64,000 nt of DNA, taken from Ilyonectria destructans (lineage: Eukaryota > Ascomycota > Sordariomycetes > Hypocreales > Nectriaceae). The stretch lies in assembly GCA_020740775.1 (NCBI GenBank), contig JAHEWK010000006.1, forward strand, positions 1-64,000, in the 5' to 3' direction. Numbering within the stretch: position 1 is the stretch's first letter; each line of letters starts with the position of its first letter. The position numbers and the translations under genes are program-made. This document shows positions 34,300-48,300 of this stretch, piece by piece. Under the pieces are notes generated by a model, which worked only from the letters and a program-made list of their open reading frames with translations, searched no databases and had not been told where the DNA came from.

Positions 34300-35640
34300 T
34301 ATTATTCTTATAGGCTCTATTAAACCCTCTATTATAACTGCTTTAAATTATAGTAATAGTCTTAGATTAAATAGCAGTTTAAGGTTTATTATTATTATTA
34401 GAATACTAGTAGTTAGTAAATTATATATATTTACCTTTCGGTATAGGCTTATACTTTTAGTTGGATTTTAGGGTGTAATACTTACTTTTAAAGTAGCCTA
34501 TCTTTCTGTAGTTTTAGTACTTAACCTTTAAATAGTCCTTCTATACAGCTTCTAATTCTATAGGTTCTAATGTTATTCTGTAGGAGGTATTGCCTTATTG
34601 TTTCTTGCTGTAGTTAGTATTATTCCTCTTGCCTTTTTAAGACAGTATATAGGTTATTTCTTCTAACTTCTCAGTCTTTTTTTCTTATTATCTTTTAAAC
34701 TGTTAGTTATTAATTTCTATAGAGAGGGTAATAAGAGTGTTAAATATAGTTAGCTTGCGCCCGACTATTACATCTTTAACCTCTAATTTAAGCCCTCTAT
34801 AGTAGGCTGCTATATATACTTCTTCTCCCCAGTTTAGATATAAGGCGCTATTATAGAATTTAGCTATATAGCTAGATATTAAGGCTTTTTAAGAGAGTTT
34901 CTAAAGTTATATTTCTACTATTTGTTTTTTATCAATAAGGCCAAATATATCTTAAAGTTCCTTCTTAAATACTTTATAGCTGGCGTAAATAGTTCTGGTT
35001 TTATCCTTTTATATATAATAAGAATTATTAAGGTAGTCTCTTATAACTGGTTTAAATTATTAGAGTGCTTTTTCTTTAAGAAGCTCTATAGTATAACGGA
35101 CTTTAGCTTCTTCTTTAGTAAACTGTATAGAATAGTAGCTTTAGAATACTTAAACTTATATAAGGAATCCTTAGAGACTGGTAGCTACTCTATTAAATAG
35201 TTTGAGTTATTTTGATTTAAGGATTTCTTCTATATCTCTTCCTTTTACTGTAAGAGAGTTAAGGTGGATAATATAGTTGCAGTAGAGTAACTCTTATTAG
35301 ATAAGGTCTCTATTAAGTTACTTATTGCAATCTACAAGCTGGTTTATTTTCTCTAGCAGTTAGTTAATTTTATTATCTTTCTCCTTATCTTTTCTGTCAG
35401 TAATATCGGCAAGCTTATTAAGCTTGGCTTTAAGGTAATTATTTTACTTTTAGAGTTTCTTAAGATCTTTCTGGATAACCTCTTTATTATTAAAGTTAAA
35501 TTTAGATTTTTCTATATTAATATTATTAATAGAGTTAACTTTAGGTAGAGTAATAGAGTTTTTTCTAATTCCAGATAAGGTACTTAAGGTTATAGAAGCT
35601 ATCTTAGCTTATTTAAGATATTACTCAGGTCGATATAGTA
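34300..35640 (-). pseudogene. Element A gag relic with zinc knuckle
   Basis: Minus strand. A zinc-knuckle tract NYRKIGYFKSKYYTLK (about 34525-34470) shows Cys/His positions replaced by Tyr, as RIP would do. N-terminal coiled-coil and acidic stretches lie at 35.3-35.6 kb. No intact frame. The 92-codon plus-strand frame at 34922-35200 is antisense noise. Confidence 0.7.
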
Positions 35641-35665
35641 ATATACTAAATAAGAGCTATTAACA

Positions 35666-36040
35666 TATAACAGTTAGATCTAACCTAAAGGTATAAAGTA
35701 GGTCTAGTAGTATAATATTTATAATTAAGTAGATTAGGATATTATAGTAAGCAATATAGATTACAGTCTGATAATAGTAGAATAGTAGATTTAATATAAC
35801 TAAATATATTAATAGCTGGTAAGGCTATCTCTATAAAAGTGCTAAATAATTATATCTATATACTAGGTGATAATTTATAGATTGTATAAAGTATTAGATT
35901 ATAGTAATTCTGAAATTATAACAGTTTAGAATTATAGGTATAATTCTTAGTGTAATACTCCTTAGGTAATTAGATAGAAAAAGTAAGTATAATATAGTTC
36001 TACTGGTTATAACTGCCTGATTTTAACCTGAGCTATAATA
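35666..36040 (-). repeat. Element A LTR (5' LTR)
   Basis: 375 bp. Plus-strand start TATAACAGTTAGATC, end GAGCTATAATA. The adjacent inner sequence (reverse complement TGTTAATAGCTCTTA) is shared with elements C and D and is the likely primer-binding region. Confidence 0.9.
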
Positions 36041-36045
36041 ATAAG

Positions 36046-36625
36046 GTTGAATAGATTTAAAGCTTATATCTTCTAATAGAAAAGTATCTTATTAAATAGA
36101 ATCTTAAGTTAGTTATAGAAAATTCTACTGATAAAACTTTAATAGAATCTGCAGCAACTTAATATCTAAAGGATATTAAAGATAAAGGTTAAATAAGAAA
36201 GATAGTAACAGTAAAAATAAACTTAAATAAATCTCTTAAAAATAAAGATAATAATTTAATAGACTCTCTAGCTATCTTAAATTCTTATAGTCTCTCTAAC
36301 TTCTAGAAAGAATCTTTAAAGAAGTAAAAATTAATATCTCTTTCTATATAGTCTCTAACTTTCTCTTTTAACTTTATCTAAACCCTTCTTAAGTGCTTCT
36401 ACTAATAACTAGCTAGCTTAAGTATTCTAATTACCTATTATAATATATATTAGCTTTATAGAGTAGCTCTTCTATCTATAATACTTATAGATTACTATTT
36501 TTTCTATATAAATACTATTACCTCTTTTTTTTATTTTTCTAAGTTAACTGTAATATTATACTTATAGTATATTAATAGAGTAATATTAAGCTATTATCTA
36601 TCTTTATTTACTTAAGGGAATAATA
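36046..36625 (+). pseudogene. Host coding relic, right part
   Basis: Continuation, after element A, of the plus-strand relic at 27207-27636. It reads LLIEKYLIK, KLVIENSTDKTLIESAAT, YLKDIKDKG, RKIVTVKINLNKSL and SLAILNSYSLSNF, with stops at Gln-type codons to about 36330. Protein family not recognised. Confidence 0.4.
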
Positions 36626-36633
36626 CTTAGAAA

Positions 36634-36969
36634 TATATAGAAGGTTATAAGGCAGTAAAATAAGGTAATATTATTATAAAAGAGATATTCTAATAAAGAA
36701 TATAAGGTTAAGAGGTATATAAAGATAAGAGATAGATAGTATAAGATAGTATAAAATAGTATATTAATAGTATATAATATAGTAATAATAATATAGAATA
36801 AGTCTGAAATTACCTAAAGAGTCTCAGCCTTTTTATAGATAATTTACTTAAAATCCAGCTATTATATTAAGATAACCTATATACTATTAAAAAGCCTAAA
36901 ATTCCAGCTTTCTTATAGTACTATATTTATCCTTATAGGTACTTTCCTAATTAAGTAATATTAATTTCA
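36634..36969 (+). mobile_element. Inverted copy of the LTR-like repeat
   Basis: Reverse-complement match to 26332-26662 over about 330 bp. It runs through AGGTTATAAGGCAGTAAAAT and the TATAAAGATAAGAGATAGATAG stretch to AAGTAATATTAATTTCA. It lies in the same host sequence between elements A and D. Confidence 0.55.
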
Positions 36970-37234
36970 AATAGAGATAAAAACTTCCCTTACTGATATT
37001 TATATAAGTAATAGGAAATATAATTTCTATATACTATTTAAAAAAAAAAGAAAAGATAAATCTCTAAGTATAGCTTTAGTAACCTAATAGCTTAATTTAA
37101 TAAGGTTATAATTAAGTCTATATATAAAGTAATATAAACTTAGTAGTTACTTATATAATAATAGAAGATATAGTAATAATAGTATAATATTATATTTATT
37201 AATCTCTTATATAATATTACTGTATTTCCTGCTA

Positions 37235-37667
37235 TATAATAGCTGTACTTATTTTAAACTGTTAGTATAGAGTAGGTATAGATTGTAAGATTTAGATTCT
37301 AATAGAAATTAGAATATTATATATAAGTTATAGTATAGTTACTATAAATAGAGTAATATAGTAGAGTAAGAGTATTATATCTAGTAATATATAGCTGGTA
37401 TAGTAAGCTAGATAATTAAGTTATATTAATAGCTAATAAGGCTATTTTCTATAAAAGAGCTAAATAAGTATACTTATATACTATAGCTATTCTAATAGAC
37501 TTACTAAATAAAAATAAATCCAATTTTATAGCTTATTATAGATAAGTAAGTTAGATATTCTAACTTACTTATATAGAGTGAGTTTAAGATCTTATTATTA
37601 TATAAAAAAGTAGGTATATTATAATTCTGCTAGTTATAACTATTTAATTCTAACTTAAACTGTAATA
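37235..37667 (-). repeat. Element D LTR (3' LTR)
   Basis: 433 bp. Plus-strand start TATAATAGCTGTACTTATTT, end CTGTAATA. Same family as the LTRs at 44104, 52263 and 53975. Confidence 0.9.
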
Positions 37668-37929
37668 TAATATCTCCCCTTCTATTAGTTATATTTTTAT
37701 AGCTATCTTTAAGACTATTTCTTCTGTACTTATTAGTATATCCCTAACTTACTTCTTTAAATATTTTAATATACTAATAGAATATTCAGTTAAATTTTAA
37801 AGTATCCTTTTAAATTCTATAATATTCTTAAGTTAATAGTAAGTAAACTGATTTAAGCTGTTTTTATTAAGAGTCTTTAGGTTTTTATTTTTACTGCTAA
37901 TATACTGATTCTAGCTGTAACTATTAAGG

Positions 37930-38486
37930 AGTTTAGCTTTAAAGTTATATCTTATTTATAATATATTACTAATAGATATATATATAAGATACTGAATAGT
38001 AATTTTAAGAAATACAGTTTTTATACTAATAAGAGTTGTTTTTATAATATAACTGGTATTCCTTTAAACTTATATAAGTTTTCTTTTTTTTTATTTTATT
38101 TTTTACTAAAAATAAAAGTAGTAACTTAAGTTATCTCTAAAGTAAAGTACTTTAGTAATAAGAAGTTAAGTTTAAAAAAAGAGTTTCTTAAGAAGTAGGC
38201 TGCTCTTTAGGCTGTTTAGGCTGAATTTAACTAATTTTTAAATCTTTTAAAATATACTTATTGCCAGTATTAATCTTTACTTATTAGGGGTTATAAGATA
38301 ACCTATTATAATCTTAAATCTTTAGAGGAGTTAGAGTTATTAGAGCAGGCAGAATATAAGGCTACTATTAACCTTTAATTTCTAGTTTATACTGATATTA
38401 TTAACTGGAGTTCTATTAATTTTAATACTTTATTTTCTTTTAGTAGTATTATTAAAAGTTCTTTAGGAGGTATTATATATAGATAA
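37930..38486 (+). pseudogene. Plus-strand Cys-rich + coiled-coil ORF opposite pol, element D
   Basis: First part from 37930 reads FKVISYL, YITNRYIYKILNSNFKKYSF and YTNKSC, with Tyr at the expected Cys positions. Second part (about 38135-38470) reads NKKLSLKKEFLKKQAALQAV, AEFNQFLNLLKYTYCQYQSL, LEELELLEQAEYKATINL and ends SSIIKSSLGGII. The layout and the terminal SLGGII are shared with elements A and C. Diverged in sequence from the A version. Function unknown. Confidence 0.55.
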
Positions 38487-38499
38487 GGTTTTTAGCTGG

Positions 38500-41400
38500 T
38501 TTTTACTAGTTATTACTTTTAGGGTAGTTTTTCTATTTAATAAGATAATATATTTATCTGTTAATTTATTTCTTATTAAGAATTCTCTTAACTTTATATT
38601 TCTTAGGTTTTTTAACTTTAATCTTAAGTTACTTACTGATATTAATCTAAATAGTGTCTTTTACTATTTTAAGAAGTAAGATATATAAGATAGAGTAAAT
38701 TCTAACTTTTAATAGTAAGTTCAGTTTGTAGTTATTTTCTGATATTTTTTCTATAATTTTAAAGAGTCTAATATACTTATAGTTCAGTTTTTTATTTATT
38801 TATTTTATTTATAGGTTTTTTATAGATAGATAGACTATATCTCCCTCTAAAAAGAATAGTCCCTTTATCTATTTTGGATTATAGTATTTTTTTATCTGGT
38901 TTCTAATAAATTTAAGTTTAGTTTTTATTTCTTTATATAAGTTCTTTAGCTATTTAATTATAAGAATTACTTTTAGATTAATAGATTCTTTTTAACTGAT
39001 TCTATAGATATTAGTATTAAATTTAAAGTTAGTATAGACTGAAGTAATCTTTATACTTTTATATTTTACAGTATTATAGCTTAGCTATACAGTTAGAAGC
39101 TTCTTAACCTAATTATTCTATTTATAGTTAATATAGCAGTAAAGATATTATTTCAGTATTTAGTTTAATCTTTCTATTTAGCTATCTACTGAAGGATATT
39201 AAGCTGTAATAAGTTAGTAGTTTAATTCTATATATAATATTAATACTTACTAGAACTTAAAAGTAAATAGTAGTTCTCTATTAGAAAGAATTTCTAAGGG
39301 GAGTCTGTAAATACTAATAATATTCCTTAGAAAGATATAGGTAAATTACTCTATATTACTTAATTTCTAGTATAGTATAAAATAGGAAAATTTTATAAAT
39401 CTATCTATAATAATAAGAATGCTATTATAAAAGGTATCTATAGCTAGATCTTTAAATAGAAGTAGTTTTATAATAAAATCTATAGTAATAAAGTTCTAAG
39501 GTTACTTAGTAATTAGAAGGGGCTGCAGTTCTCTATATAATTTATAATATTAAGTTGTGGTTTTATTATATAAATTATATTACTTAATAGTATCTTTAAT
39601 TATTCTTTTTATCTTAGGGAATTAGTATATTATTCTGACTTATTTAAAGATTTTATTAACTTCTTAATATCTATATAAGGGGTATTTATAAACCTTCTTA
39701 ACTAGTTATAACTGTAATTTTTCAGGTACCTTAAGCTTCTTACTTTATTCTTCTAGGGGTAGTTTATTATTAAACTTCTAGATCTACTAATATAGCAGGT
39801 TATTTAGTTATACTATAAGGGTACTTTTAATACTTCTTAATTATTATAGCTTATAATTCTTATATTGCTATATTTCCTTATATTTATATATATATTTATT
39901 AATAAGGTATTATAGGCATTTCTTATATATACCTATATAGCTTATATATATATCTATAATATCTCTATAGAAATACTAATTAAGCTTTCTAGTTAGTATC
40001 TAGAGGTTTCTATAGTAATTCCTTCTATAGTAGTAGGATATTATATATAACTATTATAATTTACTGGATATAATTTTTCTATTATACTATTTAATCTCTT
40101 ATAGTTTAAGATGGATATTATAAATTCAGTCTTTAAAGCTTTATTCGGGTTTTATTAGAAGCTTTATTAATTCTTAAGAGATTTATTCTTAAGCTATTCT
40201 TATAATAAACTTCTATTTAAGGTATTCTTTTAGTATTTTAGTAAGAAGTTATTTTTAGGCAATAGATTTACCAGTATTAAAGTTAAGTTATTAACTAATA
40301 GTATCTACTTATCTATTCTTAGTTTCTTTAATATAGATAATAATATAGTTAAATTCAGAGAGATATTCAGTATATTTAAGTTATTATCCACTAAGTTACT
40401 AAATTATAGTAAAATATAAGATATTTTTATAATTTATAAATATCTTAATTTAGTATTTACTGTCTAAAAGGTAATATTAGAATTCCTTAAATATATTAAT
40501 AATTATAAGGAACTCTTTATTATAGATAGAGTAATTAAGTTTAATACTATATATTTTATAAGAGAAGAAGATAATAGAGTGTAATAGGCTATTATTATCT
40601 TATTATTCAATTTGGGCTTCTTATATAAAGTCTAATAAATCAGTTTTAAGCTTGATTTCTTATTTTGAGTTAAATATTGCTAGAATAAGTTTGCTAAGGA
40701 TTAGATTTCTTATAGTATTAAATGCTTTTTCTGCAGCAGTATTCTATTAGAATTCTTCTTCTTTCTTAGTAAATTATATTAGAGGGGTAGTATAACTGCT
40801 GAAATCCTTAAGAAAGTATCTATAGTAATTAGTAAAATCTAAAAAGAACTATACTTCCTTAAGGTTAGTAAGTTATAGCTAGTTTTTAATTACTGCGATT
40901 TTTTTAGATCTATCTTAATTTAGTTATAAGAAATTATATATTTAAGAAATTCTACCTTTAGTATATAGAAGTAGCTTTTCTTAAGTTTAACTAAAAGTTT
41001 TATATTTTAAAGTGCTTTTAGTATTATATAGATATATTCTATATATTCTTCTTTAGAATTAGAGAAGATAAGGATATTATCTAGATAGTATATAATAAAA
41101 ATATTAAGATACTCTTAAAGTATATTATTAATTATTTACTGGAATATTGCCAGTATATTTATAAGTCTAAAGAGTATAATAAGATATTTATAAAGTTCGA
41201 ACTTAATTTGAAATACGGTTTTTTACTTATATCCTTCTTTAATATAGATAAAGTTATATACTCCTTTTAGGTTTAAAGCTATAAATACCTTCTTACTATA
41301 GAGTTAGTCTTTAAGCTCTATAATAAGAGGTAGTAAGATTCTATTCTTAATTATAATATTATTTAACCTTTAGTAATCTATAATAAGTCTGAATTTACTA

Positions 41401-44098
41401 TTCTTTTTAAGAATAAATATAATAGGGTATTCTATAGATAACTTAGAAATTCTAATATATTCTTTCTTAAGTATATCTTTAATATATTCTTTAAGTATTT
41501 TAAGCTGTATAATATTTAAGTTAAAAATCTAGTGGAATATAGATATTATTCTATTCTTTAGTATAATTTTATAATTCTATTAACTAAATTCTAATAGTTC
41601 TATTTTAAGTTCTTTAGTAAAGAGTTTTTAGTATACTCTATACTCTATTAATATATTCTTAAATTACTCTTCTTTAAGTAGTTTCTTATACTTCTTAAGG
41701 TCTTTATTTATCTATTTAAACTATTATTAGATATATCTAATTATTCTTTAAAGTTAGTAGTACTTACCTTTTTAATATTTATATTATATCTCTTTTAGGG
41801 GTTATAAAACCTCTATTATATCTTTACTATTATACTTATCTTTATTATTAGGAATTAAATATTAAGATCTTATATTTAAGTTACTATTATTATTACTAAA
41901 GAGTATATTATTATAGTTAATTTATACTTAGCCAGTCCTCCAGTTAATATATAGGTTATATTTCTATAACTATAGATACCTAAGGATAATATTATAATAT
42001 TCTATTAGTATAATATTAAATAAGATTCCTTAGTTTTTTTCTTTAATAAAGACCTTAAGATAATTAACCTTATAGCTTATAACTCTATTATTATACTTAA
42101 ATAAACTTCCCTTAAAATTAGAAACTATATAGAGTTTCTTTTTATCCTTTTATAGCAGCTGCAGGCAATTAACTATATTAGGGTTAATATACTCTTACTC
42201 TACTCTACTATCTACTAATACAGTAAGCTATACTCTCTTAACTTAAATCTTTATTTTTAAGGTTTTTTATTTCTTTCCTTTTTATATTATATATAGAGTC
42301 TTACTAAAGAGTATCTTCTCTTACTTATCTATCTATTACTCTTCTATAGATAGTATAAATCTTTTTCTAACTCTTAGAGTTATTAGTATTAGGCTTAGTT
42401 ATCTTTATTATCTTCAGTTCAATTATAGAAGTTAAATCCTTCTATATATATTTACCTAATATATTAGTTAATTTCTTATACCTTAATTCTATATTTTAAG
42501 TATTTAGGCAGTATATAGATTATTATATTTCTTACTAAGTAAGATTAGGTAGATTTAGTGGGTTTTTCACTCTTATAGTTTAAGCTTATACCCCTTTATT
42601 TTTAATCTTCTATCTTATTTTTCCAGATTCTATTAAAGCTGCTAGTTTCTCTATAGTTATTAAATTTATAGTTCTTTATTATTATATACTTAATATATTA
42701 GAACTTATCTTAAATCTCCCACTTATAGTTTTTACAATTCTCTATATTATACTGTAATACTTTAGCTATAATATATTGTATTTTTCTCTTATATTCTATA
42801 GTATACTATTCCTATAGTTTTTCCTGTTTATATATATAATATTCTTCTATTTTATAGTAGCTAAGGGTAGTATCTAATATTAGATAACTTAACAGAAAAA
42901 GATTTCCCTTATTATCTAGTTATATAACTCCTACTTTACTATACTATATTATAATATAGAAATACTTAAGTTTCTTCTATAAGTAGGGTTTCTAAATAGG
43001 TTTATTATCTATATATACTGAGTAATAGTTATAGTAAATTTTTTCTTTTTTATATATTTAGCAGGTATAGATAATATATAATACCTATAAGATTTCTTTA
43101 TATTATTAGTAATAAATAGAAACTTTAGAGTTATTATTCAGTCTTTCTATTAGGGTGATATTTAGGGGGTTATATTCTAGATATCTATTATAGGTATAAA
43201 TATAAATAGAGGTATCCTTATTAGGGGTCTATCTCTTACTGGTAAGATTGTTATATATTTCTATAGAGTTTTTCCATATATAGGTTCTATATATATCTTC
43301 TTTTCAGTAGTATCCTTAATTTATCTATAGGCTTTAATATAGGTTTTTAAAGTAGCTTACTTCTTTATAGTAGTATTTATCCTCTATTTTAGGGTACTTA
43401 TCAGCTGGTGAAATAATATCTTTATTATTTACTGAAAGTTCTATTTTTCTTACTTATTATACTTCTTATTCAGTATAGACTTAAGGCTTTCTTTCTTCTT
43501 TAGTATAGAAGTATTACTATAGTTTGTTATTTTTCTTTTATATTCTAAAGATCTTCACTCTATATTTCTATATTGTTAGTAGCAGTATAGCTAGCTTAAG
43601 TTATCTATTAGAGATATATATCTTAACTTCTATTATAGGCCTTTATATAGCCTTATCTTATCAGACTATAGTAATAATTTATAATAGTTATATATTAATA
43701 GGTAGTTCTAGGGGGATTCTTTATCTGCTTATAGAGATAGGTTTCTATATAGTGTTAATTCCCTAGCTTAGCTTTTCTTACTGTATCTTTATACCAGCTT
43801 ATTACTTTAGCAGTTATTCTTTCTGTTATTTCAGAGTCTTATTTTCTATTTTCTTTTTTCAGATAGTACTATTCTTCACTCTAATTTCTTTTTTAGTTCT
43901 GGTTTTAAGTTTTAGTACTGCTTATAGTATTATTAAGGGATACTTATTTAGATACTCTATTTCCTAGTTACTATTATCCTAAGTTAATTTACTAAAGTAT
44001 CTATTAAATCCACTTTAGGTTATAGTAATAATTTAGGTATATATTATACAGATTGCAGTCTATATATCCTTATTCTTACTGATAAAGCAGACCTTATA
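38500..44098 (-). pseudogene. Element D pol relic
   Basis: Minus-strand RT box YYLDNILIFS at about 41062-41102. Integrase-type tract near 39450. Strongly A+T-shifted with many stops. The 80-codon plus-strand frame at 43524-43766 is antisense to this region and has no homology I recognise. Its gag half lies beyond element C. Confidence 0.75.
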
Positions 44099-44103
44099 GT
44101 TAC

Positions 44104-44536
44104 TATAATAGCTATACTTATTCTAGACTGTTAGTATAGAGTAGGCATAGATTATAGAGTTTAAATTCTAATAGAAATCAGAATATTATATATAAGTTAT
44201 AGTGTAGTTACTATAAATAGAGTAATATAGTAAAGTAAGAATATTATATCTGGTAATATATAGCTGGTATAGTAAGCTAGATAACTAAGTTATATTAATA
44301 GCTAATAAGGCTGTCTTCTATAAAAGTACTAAATAAGTATACTTATATACTATAGCTATTTTAATAGACTTATTAGATAAAAGTAAGTATAATCTTATAG
44401 CTTATTATAGATAAATAAGCCTGATATTCTGGCTTATTTATATAGGGTAAGTTTGGAATCTTAGTGTTATATAAAAAAGTAGGTATATTATAGTTCTGCC
44501 AGTTATAACTGCTTAATCCCAACCTAGGCTGTAATA
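44104..44536 (-). repeat. Element C LTR (3' LTR)
   Basis: 433 bp. Polypurine tract (reverse complement AGAAGAGAAGATATTA) immediately to its right. Confidence 0.9.
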
Positions 44537-44799
44537 TAATATCTTCTCTTCTATTAGTTATATCCCTATAGCTATCTTTAAGACTATTTCTTCTATACTT
44601 ATTAGTATATCCCTATTCTACTTCCTTAAATATTCCGATATACTAATAGAATATTCAGTTAAATTTTAAAGTATCCTTCTAAATCCCGCAATATTCTTAA
44701 GTTAATAGCAAGCTAACTAATTTAAGCTGCTTCTACTAAAAGTCTTTAAGTTTCTATTTCTACTGCTAATATACTGGTTCTGGCTGCAGCTATTAAGAA

Positions 44800-45352
44800 G
44801 TTCAGCTTTAAAGTAATATCTTATTTATAATATATTACTAATAGGTATATATATAAGATGCTGGATAGTAGTTCTAAGAAATATAGTTTCTATACTAATA
44901 AGAGTTATTCTTATAATATAATTAGTATCCCTCTTAACTTATATAAGTCTTTCTGGGTTATATTCTTCTTCTGCTAATATAAGGGTAGTAACTTAAGTTA
45001 TTTTTAAGGTAAAGTGCCTTAATAATAAAAAGTTAAGTTTAGAGGAGAAGTTTCTTAAGAAGCAGGCTGCTCTTTAAGCCGCTCAGGCTAAGTTTAACTA
45101 ATCTTTAGATCTTCTGGAATATACTTATTGCTAATATTAATCTTTAGTTACTAGAGGTTATAAAATAACCTATTATAGTCTTAAGTTTTTAGAGGAGTTA
45201 GAGTTATTAGAGTAGGTAGAATATAAGGCTACTATTAACCTTCAGTTTTTAATTTATACCGATATTATTAACTAAAGTTCTATTAATTTTAATACTTTAT
45301 TTTCTTCTAGTAGTATTACTAAAAGTTCTTTAGGAGGTATTATATATAGATA
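44800..45352 (+). pseudogene. Plus-strand Cys-rich + coiled-coil ORF opposite pol, element C
   Basis: Reads FSFKVISYL, YITNRYIYKMLDSSSKKYSF and YTNKSYSYNI. After a less clear linker it continues with the coiled-coil tract KFNxSLDLLEYTYC and LEELELLE, ending SLGGII near 45345. It is the same ORF as in D. Cys-to-Tyr changes and Gln-type stops dominate the damage. Confidence 0.55.
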
Positions 45353-45399
45353 AGGTTTTTAGTTAGTTTCTACTGGTTATTACTTTTAGAGTAGTTCTT

Positions 45400-48300
45400 C
45401 TATTTAATAAGGTAATATATTTATCCTTTAATTTATTTCTTATTAAGGATCTTTTTAACTTTATATTCCTTTAGTTCTTTAACTTTAGTTTCAGGCTGCT
45501 TATTAGTATTAACCTAAATAGTGTCTTTTACTGTCTTAAGAAGTAAGATATAGAAGATAGAGTGGATTCTAACTTTTAGTAGTAGGTTCAGTTTATAGTT
45601 ATTTTCTGATATTTTTTCTATAATTTTAAAGAGTTTAAAATACTTATAGTCCAGTTTTTTATTTATTTATTTTATTTATAGATTTTTTATAGATCAATAG
45701 ACTATATCTCCCTTTAAAAAGAATAGTCTCTTTATCCATTTTAAGTTATAGTATTTTTTTATCTAGTTTCTAATAAATTTAAGTTTAGTTTTTATTTCTT
45801 TATATAAATTCTTTAGCTATTTAGTTATAAGAATTACTTTTAGGTTAATAGGTTCTTTTTAATTAATTTAGTAGGTATTAGTATTAAATCTGAAGTTAGT
45901 ATAGACTGGGGCAATTTTTATACTTTTATATTTTATAGTATTATAGCTTAGCTATACAGTTAGAAGCTTCTTAACCCAGTTATTTTATTTATAGTTAATA
46001 TAGTATTAAAGGTATTATTTCAGTATTTAGTTTAATCTTTCTATTTAGCTATCTACTAAAGGGTATTAAGCTATAGTAAGTTAGTAATTTAATTCTATAT
46101 ATAATATTAATACTTACTAAAACTTAAAAGTAAATAGTAGCCCTCTATTAGAAAGGATTTCTAAGGGGAGTCTGTAAATACTAATAATATTCCTTAGAAA
46201 GATATAGGCAAACTGCTCTATACCTATTAATTTCTGGTATAATATAAAATAGGAAAATTTTATAAATCTATTTATAATAATAAAAATACTGTTATAGAAG
46301 GTATCTATAGCTAGATCTCTAGATAGAGGTAGTTTTATAATAAAATCTATAGTAATAAAGTCTTAAGGTTACTTAGTAACTAATAGGAGTTATAATTCTC
46401 TATATAGTTTATAATATTAAGTTGTAGTTTTATTATATAAATCGTATTATTTAATAGTATTTTTAACTATTCTTTTTATCTTAGGAAATTAATATATTAA
46501 TCTGACTTATTTAAAGGTTTTATTAACTTCTTAATATCTATATAAGGGGTATTTATAAACTTTCTTAACTAGCTGTAGCTATAATTCTTTAGGTATTTAG
46601 AGCTTCTTACTTTATTCTTCTAGAGGTAGTTTATTATTAAACTTTTAGATCTGCTGGTATAGTGGGTTATTTAGTTATACTATAAGGGTACTTCTAATAC
46701 TTCTTAATTATTATAGCTTATAGTTCTTATATTACTATATTTTCTTATATTTATATATGTATTTATTAATAAGGTATTATAGATATTTCTTATATATACC
46801 TATATAGCTTATATATATATCTATAATATTTCTATAGAAGTATTAGTTAAGCTTTCTAGCTAGTATCTAGGGGTTTCTATAGTAATTCCCTCTATAGTAA
46901 TAGGATATTATATGTAATTATTATAATTTACTAGATATGATTTTTCTATTATACTACTTAATCTCTTATAGTTTGAGGTAGGTATTATATATTCAGTCTT
47001 TAAAGCTTTATTTTAGTTTCTTTAGGAGTTTTATTAGTTTTTAGAGGATCTATTTTTAAGCTATTTTTATAATAAACTTCTATTTAAAGTATCTTTTAGG
47101 GGTTTTAATAAGAAGTTGTTTTTAGGTAATAGGTTTACTAGTATTAAAGTTGGGTTATTAACTGATAGTATCTATTTATCTATTTTTAGTTTCTTTAATA
47201 TAGATAATAATATAGTTAAATTTAAAAAGGTATTTAGTATATTTAAGTTATTATCTATTAAGTTATTAGATTATAGTAAAGTATAAGATATTTTTATAAT
47301 CTATAAATATCTTAATTTGGTATTTACTGTCTAGAAGGTAGTATTAAAATTCCTTAAATATATTAATAATTATAAGAAACTCTTTATTATAGATAGAGTA
47401 ATTAAGTTTAGTACTATATATTTTATAAGAGAAGAAGGTAATAGGGTATAGTAGGCTATTATTATCTTATTATTTAATTCAGGCTTTTTATATAAAGTCT
47501 GATAAGTTAGTCTTAAGCTTAATTTCTTATTTTAAGTTAAATATTACTAGAATGAGTTTACTAAGAATTAGGTCTCTTATAGTATTAAATACTTTTTCTA
47601 TAGCAGTATTCTATTGGAATTCTTCTCCTTTTTTAGTAAATTATATTAGAGGGGTGGTATAACTGCTGAAATCTTTAAGGAAGTACCTATAGTAATTAGT
47701 AAAGCTTAAAAAGAATTATACTTCCTTAAGGTTAGTAGGTTATAGCCAGTTTTTAACTACTGTAATTTTCTTTAGATTTATTTTAATTTAGTTATAAGAA
47801 ATTATATATCTGAGGAATTCTACCTTTAGAATATAAAAGTGGCTTTTCTTAGGTTTAATTAGAAGTTTTATATCTTAAAGTGCTTTTAGTACTATATAGA
47901 TATATTCTGTATATTCTTCTTTAGAGTTAGAGAAGATAAGGATATTATTTAGGTAGTATATAATAAAAATATTAAGGTGCTCTTAGAGTATATTATTAAT
48001 TATTTACTGAAATATTACCGGTGTATTTATAAGTCTAAAGGGTATAATAAGGTATTTATAAAGTCCGAATTTAGTTTAAAATATAGTTTTCTACTTATAT
48101 CTTTTTTTAATATAGATAAGGTTATATACTTCTTTTAGGTTTAGAGCTATAAATATCTTCTTACTATAGAGTTAGTTTTTAAGCTTTATAATAAGAGGTA
48201 GTAGGGTTTTATTCTTAATTGTAATATTATTTAATCTTTAGTAATCTATAATAAGTTTAAGCTTGCTATTCTTTTTAGGAATAAATATAATAGAGTATTC

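Larger units (their letters stand above)
27637..36040 (-). mobile_element. Element A: Ty3/gypsy LTR retrotransposon, 8404 bp, RIP-mutated
   Basis: Two 375-bp LTRs (27637-28011 and 35666-36040) differ by what appear to be only transitions. The perfect 5-bp target duplication ATAAG lies at 27632-27636 and 36041-36045. Minus orientation: the polypurine tract (reverse complement AAAGGGGAGATATTA) abuts the left LTR at 28012, and gag lies at the right. Internal order on the minus strand is gag with zinc knuckle, RT/RNase H, integrase. A plus-strand Cys-rich/coiled-coil ORF sits between integrase and the 3' LTR. TG...CA LTR ends have become TA...TA, as expected from RIP. Confidence 0.9.

Noticed and set aside
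34922..35200. 92-codon plus-strand frame in element A
   Set aside because: Antisense to gag in an A+T-rich region; no conserved counterpart at the same place in C or D.
43524..43766. 80-codon plus-strand hydrophobic frame in element D
   Set aside because: Antisense of pol, composition-driven Leu/Ile/Tyr-rich reading, no homologous open frame noted in C.
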